DNA of 64,000 nucleotides from Anaerobaca lacustris (GTDB lineage Bacteria; Planctomycetota; Phycisphaerae; Sedimentisphaerales; Anaerobacaceae): NCBI RefSeq assembly GCF_030012215.1, contig NZ_JASCXX010000015.1:1-64000 (forward strand), given 5' to 3'. Below, piece after piece: positions 8,104 through 16,495 of the stretch. The notes beneath the pieces are model-generated. The model had not been told where the DNA came from. It did not search any database and was given only the letters and a program-made list of their open reading frames with translations. Each line of letters opens with the position of its first letter. Position 1 is the stretch's first letter. Made by a program: the position numbers and the translations under genes.

Positions 8104-9072
8104 ATGACACCAACGAACCAAGGATCGATTCGGTTGTTCCGCCTGGCGGGCATTGACCTGTACCTGCACTGGTCGTGGTTCCTCGTGGCGTACTACGGGA
8201 TCAGCATGCGGGCCGGACGTTATCCGTCCATGACGTGGAACGTGCTGGAGTATCTATCGCTGTTCGGCATCGTCCTGCTCCACGAGATGGGTCATTCGTT
8301 GGCTTGCCGCCAGGTGGGAGGTCACGCCGATCGCATTGTCCTTTGGCCTTTGGGAGGCGTCGCGTACGTGGACCCGCCGCAGCGCCCCGGCGCCACGCTC
8401 TGGAGCATTGCCGCCGGCCCGCTCGTGAACGCGGTCCTCATTCCGGTGTTCTTTCTGCTGGCGACGGCGATGGGAGCCAGTGGTCTGGCGGAGCGCGCAC
8501 CGAATGTGTTGCGGCTGGTGCAGGCGATCCTGTTCATCAACGTCGGCCTGCTGGCCTTCAACCTTTTGCCCATCTATCCGCTTGACGGCGGCCAAATCCT
8601 GCGGTCGCTGCTGTGGTTCGTGGTCGGTCGGGCGTGGAGCCTGATCGTCGCGACGGTGATCGGGCTGATCGGCGTTGCAGCCCTTCTCCTTCTGGCCATT
8701 CTGGTGCGATCGGTCTGGCTGGGCATTCTCGCGGCGTTTATTCTCCTGAACTGCTGGAGCGGGCTGCGGCACGCGCTGCACCTTGTGCGTGTGGCCCGGA
8801 TGCCGCGTCGGCCCGAACGTTCCTGCCCGACGTGCCGGACCTCACCGCTGGCCGGTGCCTTCTGGACCTGCGGCAACTGCCGCCATCGGTTCGACATATT
8901 CGAAGAGCAGGCCGTCTGCCCGCACTGCGGCACCGCCTTTCCGGCTATTCCCTGTTCCGATTGTGGCCAGGCCCACCCCTTCGCCGCCTGGAGCCCTCCC
9001 ACACCCCCAGCGGATTCGCCTGAAGCCCCGTCGCTCCTGCCGTCTACCGGTCCTGTTGGCAGAGACGAATGA
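8104..9072 (+). CDS. Membrane site-2 (M50) metalloprotease with C-terminal zinc ribbons
   Basis: A 322-residue integral membrane protein of the M50/FtsEX-like rhomboid-unrelated S2P group. HEMGHSLACR supplies the zinc-binding HExxH, and LLPIYPLDGGQILRSLLW supplies the third ligand (NPDG-type region). Several hydrophobic segments cover residues 15-225. The last 100 residues hold CPTC, CGNC, CPHC and CSDC pairs, so two zinc ribbons follow the membrane part. Such proteases cleave substrates within the membrane in signalling or quality control. The ribbons may bind substrate or a regulator. It lies 31 bases after rbsA but is probably functionally unrelated. Confidence 0.85.
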   Translation: MTPTNQGSIRLFRLAGIDLYLHWSWFLVAYYGISMRAGRYPSMTWNVLEYLSLFGIVLLHEMGHSLACRQVGGHADRIVLWPLGGVAYVDPPQRPGATLWSIAAGPLVNAVLIPVFFLLATAMGASGLAERAPNVLRLVQAILFINVGLLAFNLLPIYPLDGGQILRSLLWFVVGRAWSLIVATVIGLIGVAALLLLAILVRSVWLGILAAFILLNCWSGLRHALHLVRVARMPRRPERSCPTCRTSPLAGAFWTCGNCRHRFDIFEEQAVCPHCGTAFPAIPCSDCGQAHPFAAWSPPTPPADSPEAPSLLPSTGPVGRDE

Positions 9073-9091
9073 GGTACTGGTGGCGGGGGGT

Positions 9092-10444
9092 TTACTGGGG
9101 CATGAGGTCGTAGCAGATCAGACGCTGCATGTATCGGAGGTAGACCTTGCCGTTGGCGACGACTGGAATGGTCCAGGCCGCCTGAGTGACCTCTCCAAGG
9201 GCGCCCGTGAATTGTGCAACCAGCCGGAATGCATCCGGATCGGGCTCGACCAGAAACAGATTGCCTTCGATGTCCATACAGAGCAAATGGCCGTCGACGT
9301 ATGTGGCTGTGCCCCAGCCGATCTCGCGCGTGCTCCACTGCTCCCGGCCGGTCCGCAGTTCGACGCACTTGAAGTGGCCGGCATTCTGGTTGCTCTGGCC
9401 GGAGTAGCCGTAGAGGAAGCCGTCGATGAGGATCGGGTCGGAGTGGTGTGAAGCGATCGCGCGGTTCCGCCAGAGGGGCTCGGCGCGGTTTCCATCTGCC
9501 TGGAGCGCCTGACCGCCGACGCCGTAGCCGGAAGTGATGAAGATGATTCCATCGCCGAATACCGGCGTCGTAGCGTTGACGTCATAGTTGGTCTCCCACG
9601 GGACCTCCCATCGCACGGCGCCATCGGCCGGATCGAGGCAGGCCAGACCTGTGCCGTGGAAGACGAGCAGCCCAACGGCGCCATCCATCTCCATGAGGGC
9701 CAGGGCCGCATAGCCGGCACTGCCTTCCATTGCCGTCCAGGCAATATCCCCGGCCAACTTGTCATAGGCGATCACGAGAGCTCGGCCTCCCGCCTGCACG
9801 AATACCTTGTCCTCGTATACGACGGGCGAGGCGGAGTGCCCCCATCGCGGTTCCCGGCCTCCCACATCGTGCACGTTCCGTCGCCAACGGAGGACGCCGT
9901 CGAGCAGTCGCCAGCAGACGAGGTCGCCTCCCCGCCCGAAGGTATAGACGCGATCCCCGTCGATGGCCGGCGTCGCCCGAGGCCCGGGACCGTGACTGGC
10001 GCCGGTCCGGGCCGGATACGAGCCGGACCAGATCAGTTCGCCGCTGTCGGAGTCCAGGCAGAAAACCAGATCGTTCCGACTGTCTCGGCCCGGAACGACG
10101 AGCCGATTTCCTTGCACGACCGGAGCCGACCACGCGGCGGTGCGCGTTCCCTGGCACAGGAAGCTCACCTCCCACAGTCGCGTCAGTCCGCCGGTCCAGT
10201 CCTTGCGGGTCCCCGTGAGAGGGCTCCTGCCATCACCGGTCGGCCCGCGCCAGCGGGGCCAGTCCGCCGGCCCCTCCTGAATGGGCGGTGGGCTCGCCAT
10301 TGCCTGCGGGATCGCCTCTACGGGACCGGGCAACTGCGGCGGGCCATGTACGATGCGCCAGAGTTGCCAGGCGGCGAACAGCCCGATGGCGATCAGGAGA
10401 ATCGTGCCAACCAAGCCCACAATAAGAAGCCGGCGCCGTTTCAT
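9092..10444 (-). CDS. Membrane-anchored PQQ-like beta-propeller protein
   Basis: A 450-residue protein with an N-terminal signal anchor (RRRLLIVGLVGTILLIAIGL) followed by repeated PQQ/Trp-docking blades such as WPRWRGPTGDG, LVFCLDSDSGELIW, DLVCWRLLDGVLRW and CLDPADGAVRWEV. ATG 10444 has a strong AAAGGAG site and is preferred over the longer frame to 10549. Such planctomycete proteins are exported or periplasmic and often lack quinone cofactors; an enzymatic role cannot be read from sequence. It is convergent with the M50 protease gene. Confidence 0.8.
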   Translation of the reverse strand: MKRRRLLIVGLVGTILLIAIGLFAAWQLWRIVHGPPQLPGPVEAIPQAMASPPPIQEGPADWPRWRGPTGDGRSPLTGTRKDWTGGLTRLWEVSFLCQGTRTAAWSAPVVQGNRLVVPGRDSRNDLVFCLDSDSGELIWSGSYPARTGASHGPGPRATPAIDGDRVYTFGRGGDLVCWRLLDGVLRWRRNVHDVGGREPRWGHSASPVVYEDKVFVQAGGRALVIAYDKLAGDIAWTAMEGSAGYAALALMEMDGAVGLLVFHGTGLACLDPADGAVRWEVPWETNYDVNATTPVFGDGIIFITSGYGVGGQALQADGNRAEPLWRNRAIASHHSDPILIDGFLYGYSGQSNQNAGHFKCVELRTGREQWSTREIGWGTATYVDGHLLCMDIEGNLFLVEPDPDAFRLVAQFTGALGEVTQAAWTIPVVANGKVYLRYMQRLICYDLMPQ

Positions 10445-10583
10445 AGACACTCCTTTCTGCTCGATTCGCCGAGAATCCTCCGGGAACCTGCCAGAGGGCA
10501 CTCTTACACGCTGAGGGTCTCGTATACCATGCGGGCAGCTCGGTTTCAACGCCCTTGTCGGCGTGGGAATTGGGCGTTTTGGG

Positions 10584-10612
10584 TTGACAGCCCTGTAACA
10601 GACCCCTATGAT
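10584..10612 (+). promoter_or_regulatory. Sigma-70-type promoter for the ETF genes
   Basis: TTGACA (10584-10589), a 17-base spacer and TATGAT (10607-10612) form a near-consensus promoter. The start would be near 10619, leaving about 160 bases of leader before the ETF gene. A 41-codon ORF (ATG 10655) in the leader ends with TGA overlapping the ETF start codon. Confidence 0.75.
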
Positions 10613-10776
10613 GCGGCATTTACTGTCAGAAGCATTGATGGTGGTCGTGTAACCATGGACGCTCCATTCGTCCTTGAAGCACGCTGTGGGCTCGTTGCCG
10701 GCGCGCGTCGCACGTCTGGTGAATGCTCGAAAACCCCGATGCCGGGAGTGCTCCTTTTCTTTGGGGAAAACGGTCT

Positions 10777-12876
10777 ATGAGTGACTACATCGTTCTCGTC
10801 AAGCAGGTCCCTGACGTCTCGCAAATCACCGACAACGCCTTCGACCCGGAGACGGGCACCCTTGTCCGCTCTCGGCTGGCCAATGTGGTCAACGAGCTCG
10901 ACGCCCAGGCCCTCGCCTTCGCCAGGTACATGAAACAGATCAGCGGCGACGCCAAGGCGCGCATCATCGCGCTGACGATGGGCCCGCCGATGGCCGAGGA
11001 GGTGCTCCGCTACAGTCTGGCCCGTGCGGCCGACCAGGTCGTACTTCTGACGGACCGTTCGCTCGGCGGGGCCGACACGTGGGCGACCGCCAATCCGCTT
11101 GCCTATGCGATTCGGCGGATCGTCAAGGAGATCCTCAAGTGTGGCGACGACTACTTCGTGGTCGCCGGTATGCAATCGGTCGACGGCGATACGGCCCAGG
11201 TACCGGGGCAGATCGCCGAGGAGTTGGAGCTGCCCTGTATCGCTTACGCCACCGACGCCGAATACAAGAACAAGCGATTCGAGTTCACCCGGATTATCAG
11301 CGGCGGCAGCCAGACCGTGGCGACCAAGAAGATGCCGGCCGTCATCACCGTCGCCAAGTACGAATACCCGTTGTTTGCGACGTTTGCCGGGACGCGGTGG
11401 GGCAACAAGGTGGACGTTGTCAAGTGGGGCGCCGACGACATCAAGGAGGCCACCCATATCGGGGCCAAGGGCTCCAAGACCGCCGTGATTCGCGTCTTCC
11501 CCCCGGGCAAGAGCACCCGCAAGTGCCAGGAAATGAAGGACGCTGCCTCGCTCGCGAAGATCATTATCGAGAGCTTCAAGAGCGGCAACGGCGAGGGCGG
11601 AAAGGCCGACGAAGGCCCGGGCCCTTATGCGTTGCCCGCGCGACGCAAGAGCCTGCTGGAGCGGCCGTATGAGGCGACGAAGAAGGAGCAGGATGACTAC
11701 GACATCCTGACCGGCATTCTCAAGGACATGAAGATTGCCGACGTGAAGCAGCTCGACGATGCCACGAAGGAGAAGATCGTCGAGAAGGCCGGCGGGGCGT
11801 TCCACAAGAAGGCCCTGGACGACATGATCAACGGGTTTGGCCTGGCCGAGCCGGCCTTCCAGGGCGAGGTCTGGGTTGTCGCCGAGCACAGCGGCGACGG
11901 CGTCGTCCATCCCGCCACGTTCGAGCTGACGGGCAAGGCCCGCGAGCTGGCCGATTCGCTGGAAACGAAGGTCGGCGTGTGCATCGCCGGCGACAACGTC
12001 GCGCACATGGCCGAAGAGTTGATCGCGGCCGGCGCCGACAATATCTACGCCATCGAGCACAAATTGCTCAAAGAGTTCGACCCGGCGTCCTACTGCAAAG
12101 CCATTTCCAGCGCCGTCGATCAGTACGTGCCGCAGATCGTGCTGTACGCGGCGACGCCGCAGGGACGCATGCTGGCCCCGATGGTCTCGTACAAGACCGG
12201 CTGCGGCCTGACCGCCGACTGCACGGGCCTGGACATCCGCGACAGTTCGCGAAAGGGCGATATCGGCCTGCTGCTCCAGACGCGTCCGGCTCTGGGCGGC
12301 AACGTCATGGCGACGATTCGCACGAAGAACTCGAAGAGCCAGATGGCGACCGCCCGCCCCGGCGTGATGAAGCGGATTCCCGCCGACCCGAAGCGCAAGG
12401 GCAAGGTCACCAGGCACAAGGTCGAGTTGACCGAGGACGATATCAGCTTGGACGTGATCCGGACCGAGCTGGGCAGCGGCGAGGTCAACTTCGGCGCCGA
12501 GGCCATCGTCTCGGGCGGCAAGGGCATGCAGAGCCGCGACAGCTTCGATCGGCTCCTTCGCATGCTCTGCTCCGAGATGGGCAAGAAGCTCGAGACCGAT
12601 GTCGAGTTCGGCGCCTCACGTGCGGCGGTCGAGCAGGGTTTCGTCGAGCGCGTCCATCAGGTTGGCCAGACGGGTACCGCCGTCGGGCCGAAGCTGTACG
12701 TTGCGATCGGCATCTCCGGCGCCATCCAGCACATGATCGGCGTCGCCAACACCGAAACAATCGTGGCGATCAACAGCGACCCCAACGCACCGATCTTCAA
12801 GCAGTGCGATTACTATATCGTTGGAACCGCCGAGGACGTGATTCCAGAGCTGGTGCAGGCTCTCGATAACGCGTGA
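10777..12876 (+). CDS. Electron transfer flavoprotein, beta and alpha subunits fused
   Basis: The 699-residue chain joins two ETF subunits usually encoded separately. Residues 1 to about 250 match EtfB/FixA (YIVLVKQVPDVSQI, ANVVNELDAQAL, SVDGDTAQVPGQIAEEL). A charged helical linker of about 100 residues follows. From about 365 it matches EtfA/FixB, ending in the FAD-binding YVAIGISGAIQHMIG and IVAINSDPNAPIF. ETF carries electrons from flavin dehydrogenases to the quinone pool through ETF-QO, encoded next. ATG 10777 is the family start. I cannot tell by eye whether the beta part holds AMP or a second FAD (bifurcating type). Confidence 0.9.
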   Translation: MSDYIVLVKQVPDVSQITDNAFDPETGTLVRSRLANVVNELDAQALAFARYMKQISGDAKARIIALTMGPPMAEEVLRYSLARAADQVVLLTDRSLGGADTWATANPLAYAIRRIVKEILKCGDDYFVVAGMQSVDGDTAQVPGQIAEELELPCIAYATDAEYKNKRFEFTRIISGGSQTVATKKMPAVITVAKYEYPLFATFAGTRWGNKVDVVKWGADDIKEATHIGAKGSKTAVIRVFPPGKSTRKCQEMKDAASLAKIIIESFKSGNGEGGKADEGPGPYALPARRKSLLERPYEATKKEQDDYDILTGILKDMKIADVKQLDDATKEKIVEKAGGAFHKKALDDMINGFGLAEPAFQGEVWVVAEHSGDGVVHPATFELTGKARELADSLETKVGVCIAGDNVAHMAEELIAAGADNIYAIEHKLLKEFDPASYCKAISSAVDQYVPQIVLYAATPQGRMLAPMVSYKTGCGLTADCTGLDIRDSSRKGDIGLLLQTRPALGGNVMATIRTKNSKSQMATARPGVMKRIPADPKRKGKVTRHKVELTEDDISLDVIRTELGSGEVNFGAEAIVSGGKGMQSRDSFDRLLRMLCSEMGKKLETDVEFGASRAAVEQGFVERVHQVGQTGTAVGPKLYVAIGISGAIQHMIGVANTETIVAINSDPNAPIFKQCDYYIVGTAEDVIPELVQALDNA

Positions 12877-12881
12877 AATGC

Positions 12882-12914
12882 CATAGGTCCAATGGGTCCA
12901 GCCGGACCTATTCC
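12882..12914. repeat. Short palindromic spacer repeat, copy 1
   Basis: ATAGGTCC (12883-12890) and its reverse complement GGACCTAT (12904-12911) lie in the spacer between the ETF and ETF-QO genes. Similar elements occur at 50023, 51241 and 56261, each between co-directional genes. Confidence 0.7.
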
Positions 12915-12935
12915 CTGTTGATTGAGGAACGGAAC

Positions 12936-14600
12936 GTGCCGAACAACAACGAATACAACAAGGTCTCGGTTTTGGTCGTGGGCGCCGGCCCGGCCGGTCT
13001 GGCCACGGCGATTCAACTGCGGGTCCTCCGGCCCGACATCGACGTGTGCGTCATCGACAAGGCCCTCGATCTGGGCAATCACAATCTCTCCGGCGCCGTG
13101 CTCGAAAAGGAGCCGTTGCACTCACTGCTCGATGCGGCCAAGCCCGATTGGCGCGAGACCGATGAGGCCAAGGACGTCCTGGCCAACGTAATCGACAAAG
13201 ACGACATCATGTTCCTGCTCGGCCGGGGCATGTCGTTCAATATCTTCTGGGCCCTGAAGATGGCCAAGAGCATGGGCATCGGCTGGGGCCAGATGATCCA
13301 CCACGGCGACTACTCGCTCTCGATCAGCAAGCTCACCAAATGGCTCGGCAACATCGCCCGCGAGAAGGGCGTCGAGGTGCTGACGGGCTTCGCCGCCGAT
13401 CGCATCGTGATGGACGGCCCGACGGCCGTCGGCGTCAAGCTGATCGATCAGGGCGTCGACAAGGAAGGGCACAAGCAGCCCAACTACGTCGAAGGCGAGA
13501 CCATCGAGGCCAGATTCATCGTATTGGCCGAGGGCTGCGACGGCCTGGTCACCGAGCGGTTCGTCGAGGCCGCCGGTCTGAAGCGCGAATCGCACCAGCT
13601 CTACTCGCTCGGCGTCAAGGAGTTGATCAGGGTCACGCCGGAGCAATACGCCAAATTCTCGCGCGGCCGCGTCATCCACGCGATGGGCTATCCGATCTGG
13701 ACCCCGGTCATCGGGCCCGGCATGTTCGGCGGCGGAATCGTCTACGCCGGTGCCGAGGACCATCTGGCGGTCGGCATGATCGTCGGTTTGGACTGGAAGT
13801 ACCGCGATTTCAATACCCAGGACGCGCTGGTCCGCTTCAAGGAGCACGGCTACGTCAAGCCGTTCATCGAGGGCGGCACGGTCGTCGAGGCCGGGGCCAA
13901 GATGATCCCCGAAGGCGGCTGGTACGCGGTCCCGCGCGATCCGCACACCGGCAGCATCGGCAAGGACAACGTGATGATCCTCGGCGACAGCGCCGGCTTC
14001 GTCAACATGCTCAAGATCAAGGGCCTGCACAACGCCCTCGAATCGGGCATGCAGGCCGCCCGGGCCATCGTCACCTGCATGGACAAGCCCGAAGGCGCCG
14101 CGAAGCGGTATACCGACAACGTCGAGGGCTCGAACATCGCCAAGGAGATGAACAGCGCCAAGAACGCGCGCCAGACCATCGCCAAGTTCGGTCCCTTGCA
14201 GGGCATGCCGCTGTCGGTGCTGGGCGGCTGGCTGCCGAAGTTCAAGGTCGAGCCTGACTATGAGATGATGACGACGGCGCCCTATCGTCTCAAGCCGAAC
14301 CAGAACTTCGACAAGGATACGTTCACCGCGGTGGCCGCTACCGAGCACCGCGAGGAGCAGCCCTCGCACCTGACGATCCTCGACAGGACGATCTGCGAGA
14401 CGAAGTGTACGCCCGTCTACGGCAGTCCGTGCATCACGTTCTGTCCGGCCGGCGTCTATGAGACCATCCACGACGAGGTCAAGCCGGCCAACCCCTCGAA
14501 CTGCCTGCACTGCAAAACCTGCCAGCGCAAGTGCCCGTTCGACAACATCCGCTGGACCGCCCCCGAAGGCGGCGGCGGCCCACGATACAAACGTATGTGA
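12936..14600 (+). CDS. Electron transfer flavoprotein:quinone oxidoreductase with fused ferredoxin domain
   Basis: A 554-residue flavoprotein that passes electrons from ETF to the membrane quinone pool. It has the FAD-binding VLVVGAGPAGLATAIQL, LSGAVLE, the second FAD signature DNVMILGDSAGFVNMLKIKG, and a C-terminal ferredoxin domain. The ferredoxin cysteines lie in CPAGVYE and NCLHCKTCQRKCPFDNI, corresponding to FixX fused to FixC. GTG 12936 is chosen because GAGGAA sits six bases upstream and the dinucleotide-binding fold starts soon after; the open frame begins at 12873. It follows the ETF fusion with only a palindromic repeat between them. Confidence 0.92.
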   Translation: MPNNNEYNKVSVLVVGAGPAGLATAIQLRVLRPDIDVCVIDKALDLGNHNLSGAVLEKEPLHSLLDAAKPDWRETDEAKDVLANVIDKDDIMFLLGRGMSFNIFWALKMAKSMGIGWGQMIHHGDYSLSISKLTKWLGNIAREKGVEVLTGFAADRIVMDGPTAVGVKLIDQGVDKEGHKQPNYVEGETIEARFIVLAEGCDGLVTERFVEAAGLKRESHQLYSLGVKELIRVTPEQYAKFSRGRVIHAMGYPIWTPVIGPGMFGGGIVYAGAEDHLAVGMIVGLDWKYRDFNTQDALVRFKEHGYVKPFIEGGTVVEAGAKMIPEGGWYAVPRDPHTGSIGKDNVMILGDSAGFVNMLKIKGLHNALESGMQAARAIVTCMDKPEGAAKRYTDNVEGSNIAKEMNSAKNARQTIAKFGPLQGMPLSVLGGWLPKFKVEPDYEMMTTAPYRLKPNQNFDKDTFTAVAATEHREEQPSHLTILDRTICETKCTPVYGSPCITFCPAGVYETIHDEVKPANPSNCLHCKTCQRKCPFDNIRWTAPEGGGGPRYKRM

Positions 14601-14613
14601 TCCGCAAGACGAC

Positions 14614-14641
14614 CCGGCGAGGCCCCTGTCGGCCTCGCCGG
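14614..14641 (+). terminator. Perfect hairpin after ETF-QO
   Basis: CCGGCGAGGCC (14614-14624) and GGCCTCGCCGG (14631-14641) form an 11-bp perfect stem with a six-base loop, 13 bases after the stop. There is no long T-tract, so termination may be weak or the hairpin may protect the mRNA 3' end. Confidence 0.6.
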
Positions 14642-14673
14642 TCACTCATTCTGGCGGATTCGGAGTTCAATGA

Positions 14674-15003
14674 CGATCTCCGCCGGAACCATCCTGTCCC
14701 GACCCCAGGCAACGCATTACGATCCCGAGCCAAAGCGTCGACAGCAAGAGCGAGAGCATACAGCCCGCCGCTGTCAGGGCAACCGCCTGGACCAGGAAAG
14801 CGTGTAAGTACTTTGTGCCCATTCAGTGGCTGCAGACCGTGCCATTGGAGAGTGCCGTGCAAGAGGTCGGCATGTTTGGCAACCAGAACACCGTCTGCAA
14901 ACCGACTTCGGCCAAATGGCGATCCACAGTCGAGCGGTTGAAGATGAGATTCCCGATATTCGCCCCAAGATTGCCTGACATGGGGGACACGACTACTGAG
15001 TAG
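14674..15003 (+). pseudogene. C-terminal remnant of an unidentified protein
   Basis: The frame is open from just after a stop at 14671 to TGA-free end at 15003 with no credible start. From about 14788 it reads like real protein: CKYFVPIQWLQTV, AVQEVGMFGNQNTVC, PTSAKWRSTVERLK. I recognise this FGNQNTVC/KW/TVERLK pattern as a recurring C-terminus of bacterial proteins of unknown function, from memory and not by search. The upstream part is lost, so this looks like the tail of a broken gene, consistent with an insertion or deletion near the ETF-QO terminator. It could instead be expressed from a rare start. Confidence 0.45.
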
Positions 15004-15020
15004 AACAGGCGCCCCAACCG

Positions 15021-15164
15021 ATGATCCCTGACTCTATCGTAAAGGAAGTGCGGGACGCGGGAGCCAGGCTGGTTGCGGAAGCGGAGTACGAGGTTCATCG
15101 CTTTTTGGAGAATCTGCGAGAGATCGAGAAGACGCGCAAAACGAGCATGGTTCGAGTCTCGTAG
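15021..15164 (+). CDS. Small acidic helical protein, 47 residues, unknown
   Basis: ATG 15021 to TAG 15162-15164 encodes a short protein (MIPDSIVKEVRDAGARLVAE, then a predicted continuous charged helix containing EVHRFLENLREIEKTRK). The composition and lack of other frames suggest a real gene. The size and its position ahead of a HEPN-domain gene would suit an antitoxin, but no DNA-binding fold is evident and the gap to that gene is 200 bases. A small hairpin (GGTGTGC/GCACACC, 15165-15181) follows the stop. The ribosome-binding site is weak. Confidence 0.5.
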   Translation: MIPDSIVKEVRDAGARLVAEAEYEVHRFLENLREIEKTRKTSMVRVS

Positions 15165-15366
15165 GGTGTGCACCGCACACCATTATTCTGTCGCGGCGAG
15201 AATTGCTCGGGTATTCGCTTGTATTGCTGCTTTGTCGTCGCCAAAATGGACCAGTAGCCTTGGAGATTGGAGGCACAGATGTTCTCCGGGGTGGAAGCAA
15301 TGGAGACTAATGTGGAGTAGCACGATAGAGAACAGGTGTGCTACGAGACTGGGAAGCGGGTAACGT

Positions 15367-16425
15367 ATGGACAAGAAGGACCTGTTGGGTCGGCTTGTGA
15401 AGAATGGTTTGGATTTCCTGTCTCACTCGATAGAGGAATTCGAAGGATTTCCCAAGTATTCGGTGATTCACTTCTATGCGGCGGTTGAGCTACTTCTGAA
15501 GGCTCGCCTGATGTCCGAACACTGGTCCCTCGTCGTGTCGAAACAACAAGAACCTGACTGGGAGCGCTTTATTGCGGGAGATTTTCAGTCGGTTGCACTC
15601 AATGATGCTGCCAACCGACTACAGAAAGCTGCTTGCAGTGGGCTCGCAGACCGGGAGCTGCGCGCGTTTCGAGCGGTCAGAACGCACCGGAACAAGATGG
15701 TGCACTTCTTTCATGAGACGGATTCTGCCGGAGACGACAAGCTGCGTGAGACAATCGCCAGGGAGCAACTGAGTGCGTGGTATCTGCTGCATCGGTTGCT
15801 GGCTGACCAGTGGCGGGATGTATTCGAACCCTGGTCGGAGCAGATCGGAGAGATTGATCAAAAGTTGCGGGAGCGCCGCAAGTACCTTCATGTGGTCTTT
15901 GACCAATTGGCGCCAGACATCAAGGAGTACGCGCAAGAGGGATTCGTATTCAGGCAATGTCCTTCCTGTGAATTCATGTCGCAACGGCATGAGCAAGTTA
16001 CCAACGTGTTCTATACGTCGATTTGTCTTGTGTGTAGGTTCAGCCAAAGGCATCTTGCCATTCCATGCCCTCAGTGTGCCGAGACCGTGGATCTTGTGGA
16101 TGAAGGATTTGCTGAGTGCGACTCGTGCGGCAAGCATCTCGAACCAGAGCATGTTGTTGATGCCCTGATAGACCATGACGCAGCCCACAGGGCTGCGAGG
16201 GAAGGTGATGATTCGTGGGATCTTGCGAACTGTGGCGATTGCGGTAGCTACCACACAGTTGTGCGTGTCGGGGACGCCCAATATGTTTGCACCCACTGTT
16301 TCGGAGAATTTGAATCACTCCAATGGTGTGGGTGGTGTAACGAACCCAGTACGGGCGACATGGACGGTAGTCATGTTTTCGGATGTGGCCACTGTGAGGG
16401 CCTTTCTGGCTGGGATGACAGTTGA
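15367..16425 (+). CDS. HEPN-like domain protein with zinc-ribbon array
   Basis: This 352-residue protein has no name I recognise. Residues 1-170 are helical and contain RNKMVH (Arg108 to His113), the R-x4-H motif of HEPN ribonucleases and HEPN scaffold proteins; YSVIHFYAAVELLLKARL fits the first helices. Residues 198-343 carry eight CxxC pairs (198/201, 220/223, 234/237, 251/254, 289/292, 308/311, 321/324, 340/343), enough for four zinc ribbons. Base composition is much lower in GC than its neighbours (26 of 60 in 15421-15480). RNA cleavage or nucleic-acid binding in defence or stress is inferred from the domains. Confidence 0.7.
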   Translation: MDKKDLLGRLVKNGLDFLSHSIEEFEGFPKYSVIHFYAAVELLLKARLMSEHWSLVVSKQQEPDWERFIAGDFQSVALNDAANRLQKAACSGLADRELRAFRAVRTHRNKMVHFFHETDSAGDDKLRETIAREQLSAWYLLHRLLADQWRDVFEPWSEQIGEIDQKLRERRKYLHVVFDQLAPDIKEYAQEGFVFRQCPSCEFMSQRHEQVTNVFYTSICLVCRFSQRHLAIPCPQCAETVDLVDEGFAECDSCGKHLEPEHVVDALIDHDAAHRAAREGDDSWDLANCGDCGSYHTVVRVGDAQYVCTHCFGEFESLQWCGWCNEPSTGDMDGSHVFGCGHCEGLSGWDDS

Positions 16426-16495
16426 AAGACCCTTTGAAACCAGAGTGATAATGGCCCAGCAATCTCTTGGAAATCCTCCGGTGGGCCCCAGAACG

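Noticed and set aside
10606-12417. A 603-residue open frame antisense to the ETF fusion
   Set aside because: Composition typical of high-GC shadow frames, and the other strand encodes an unmistakable ETF.
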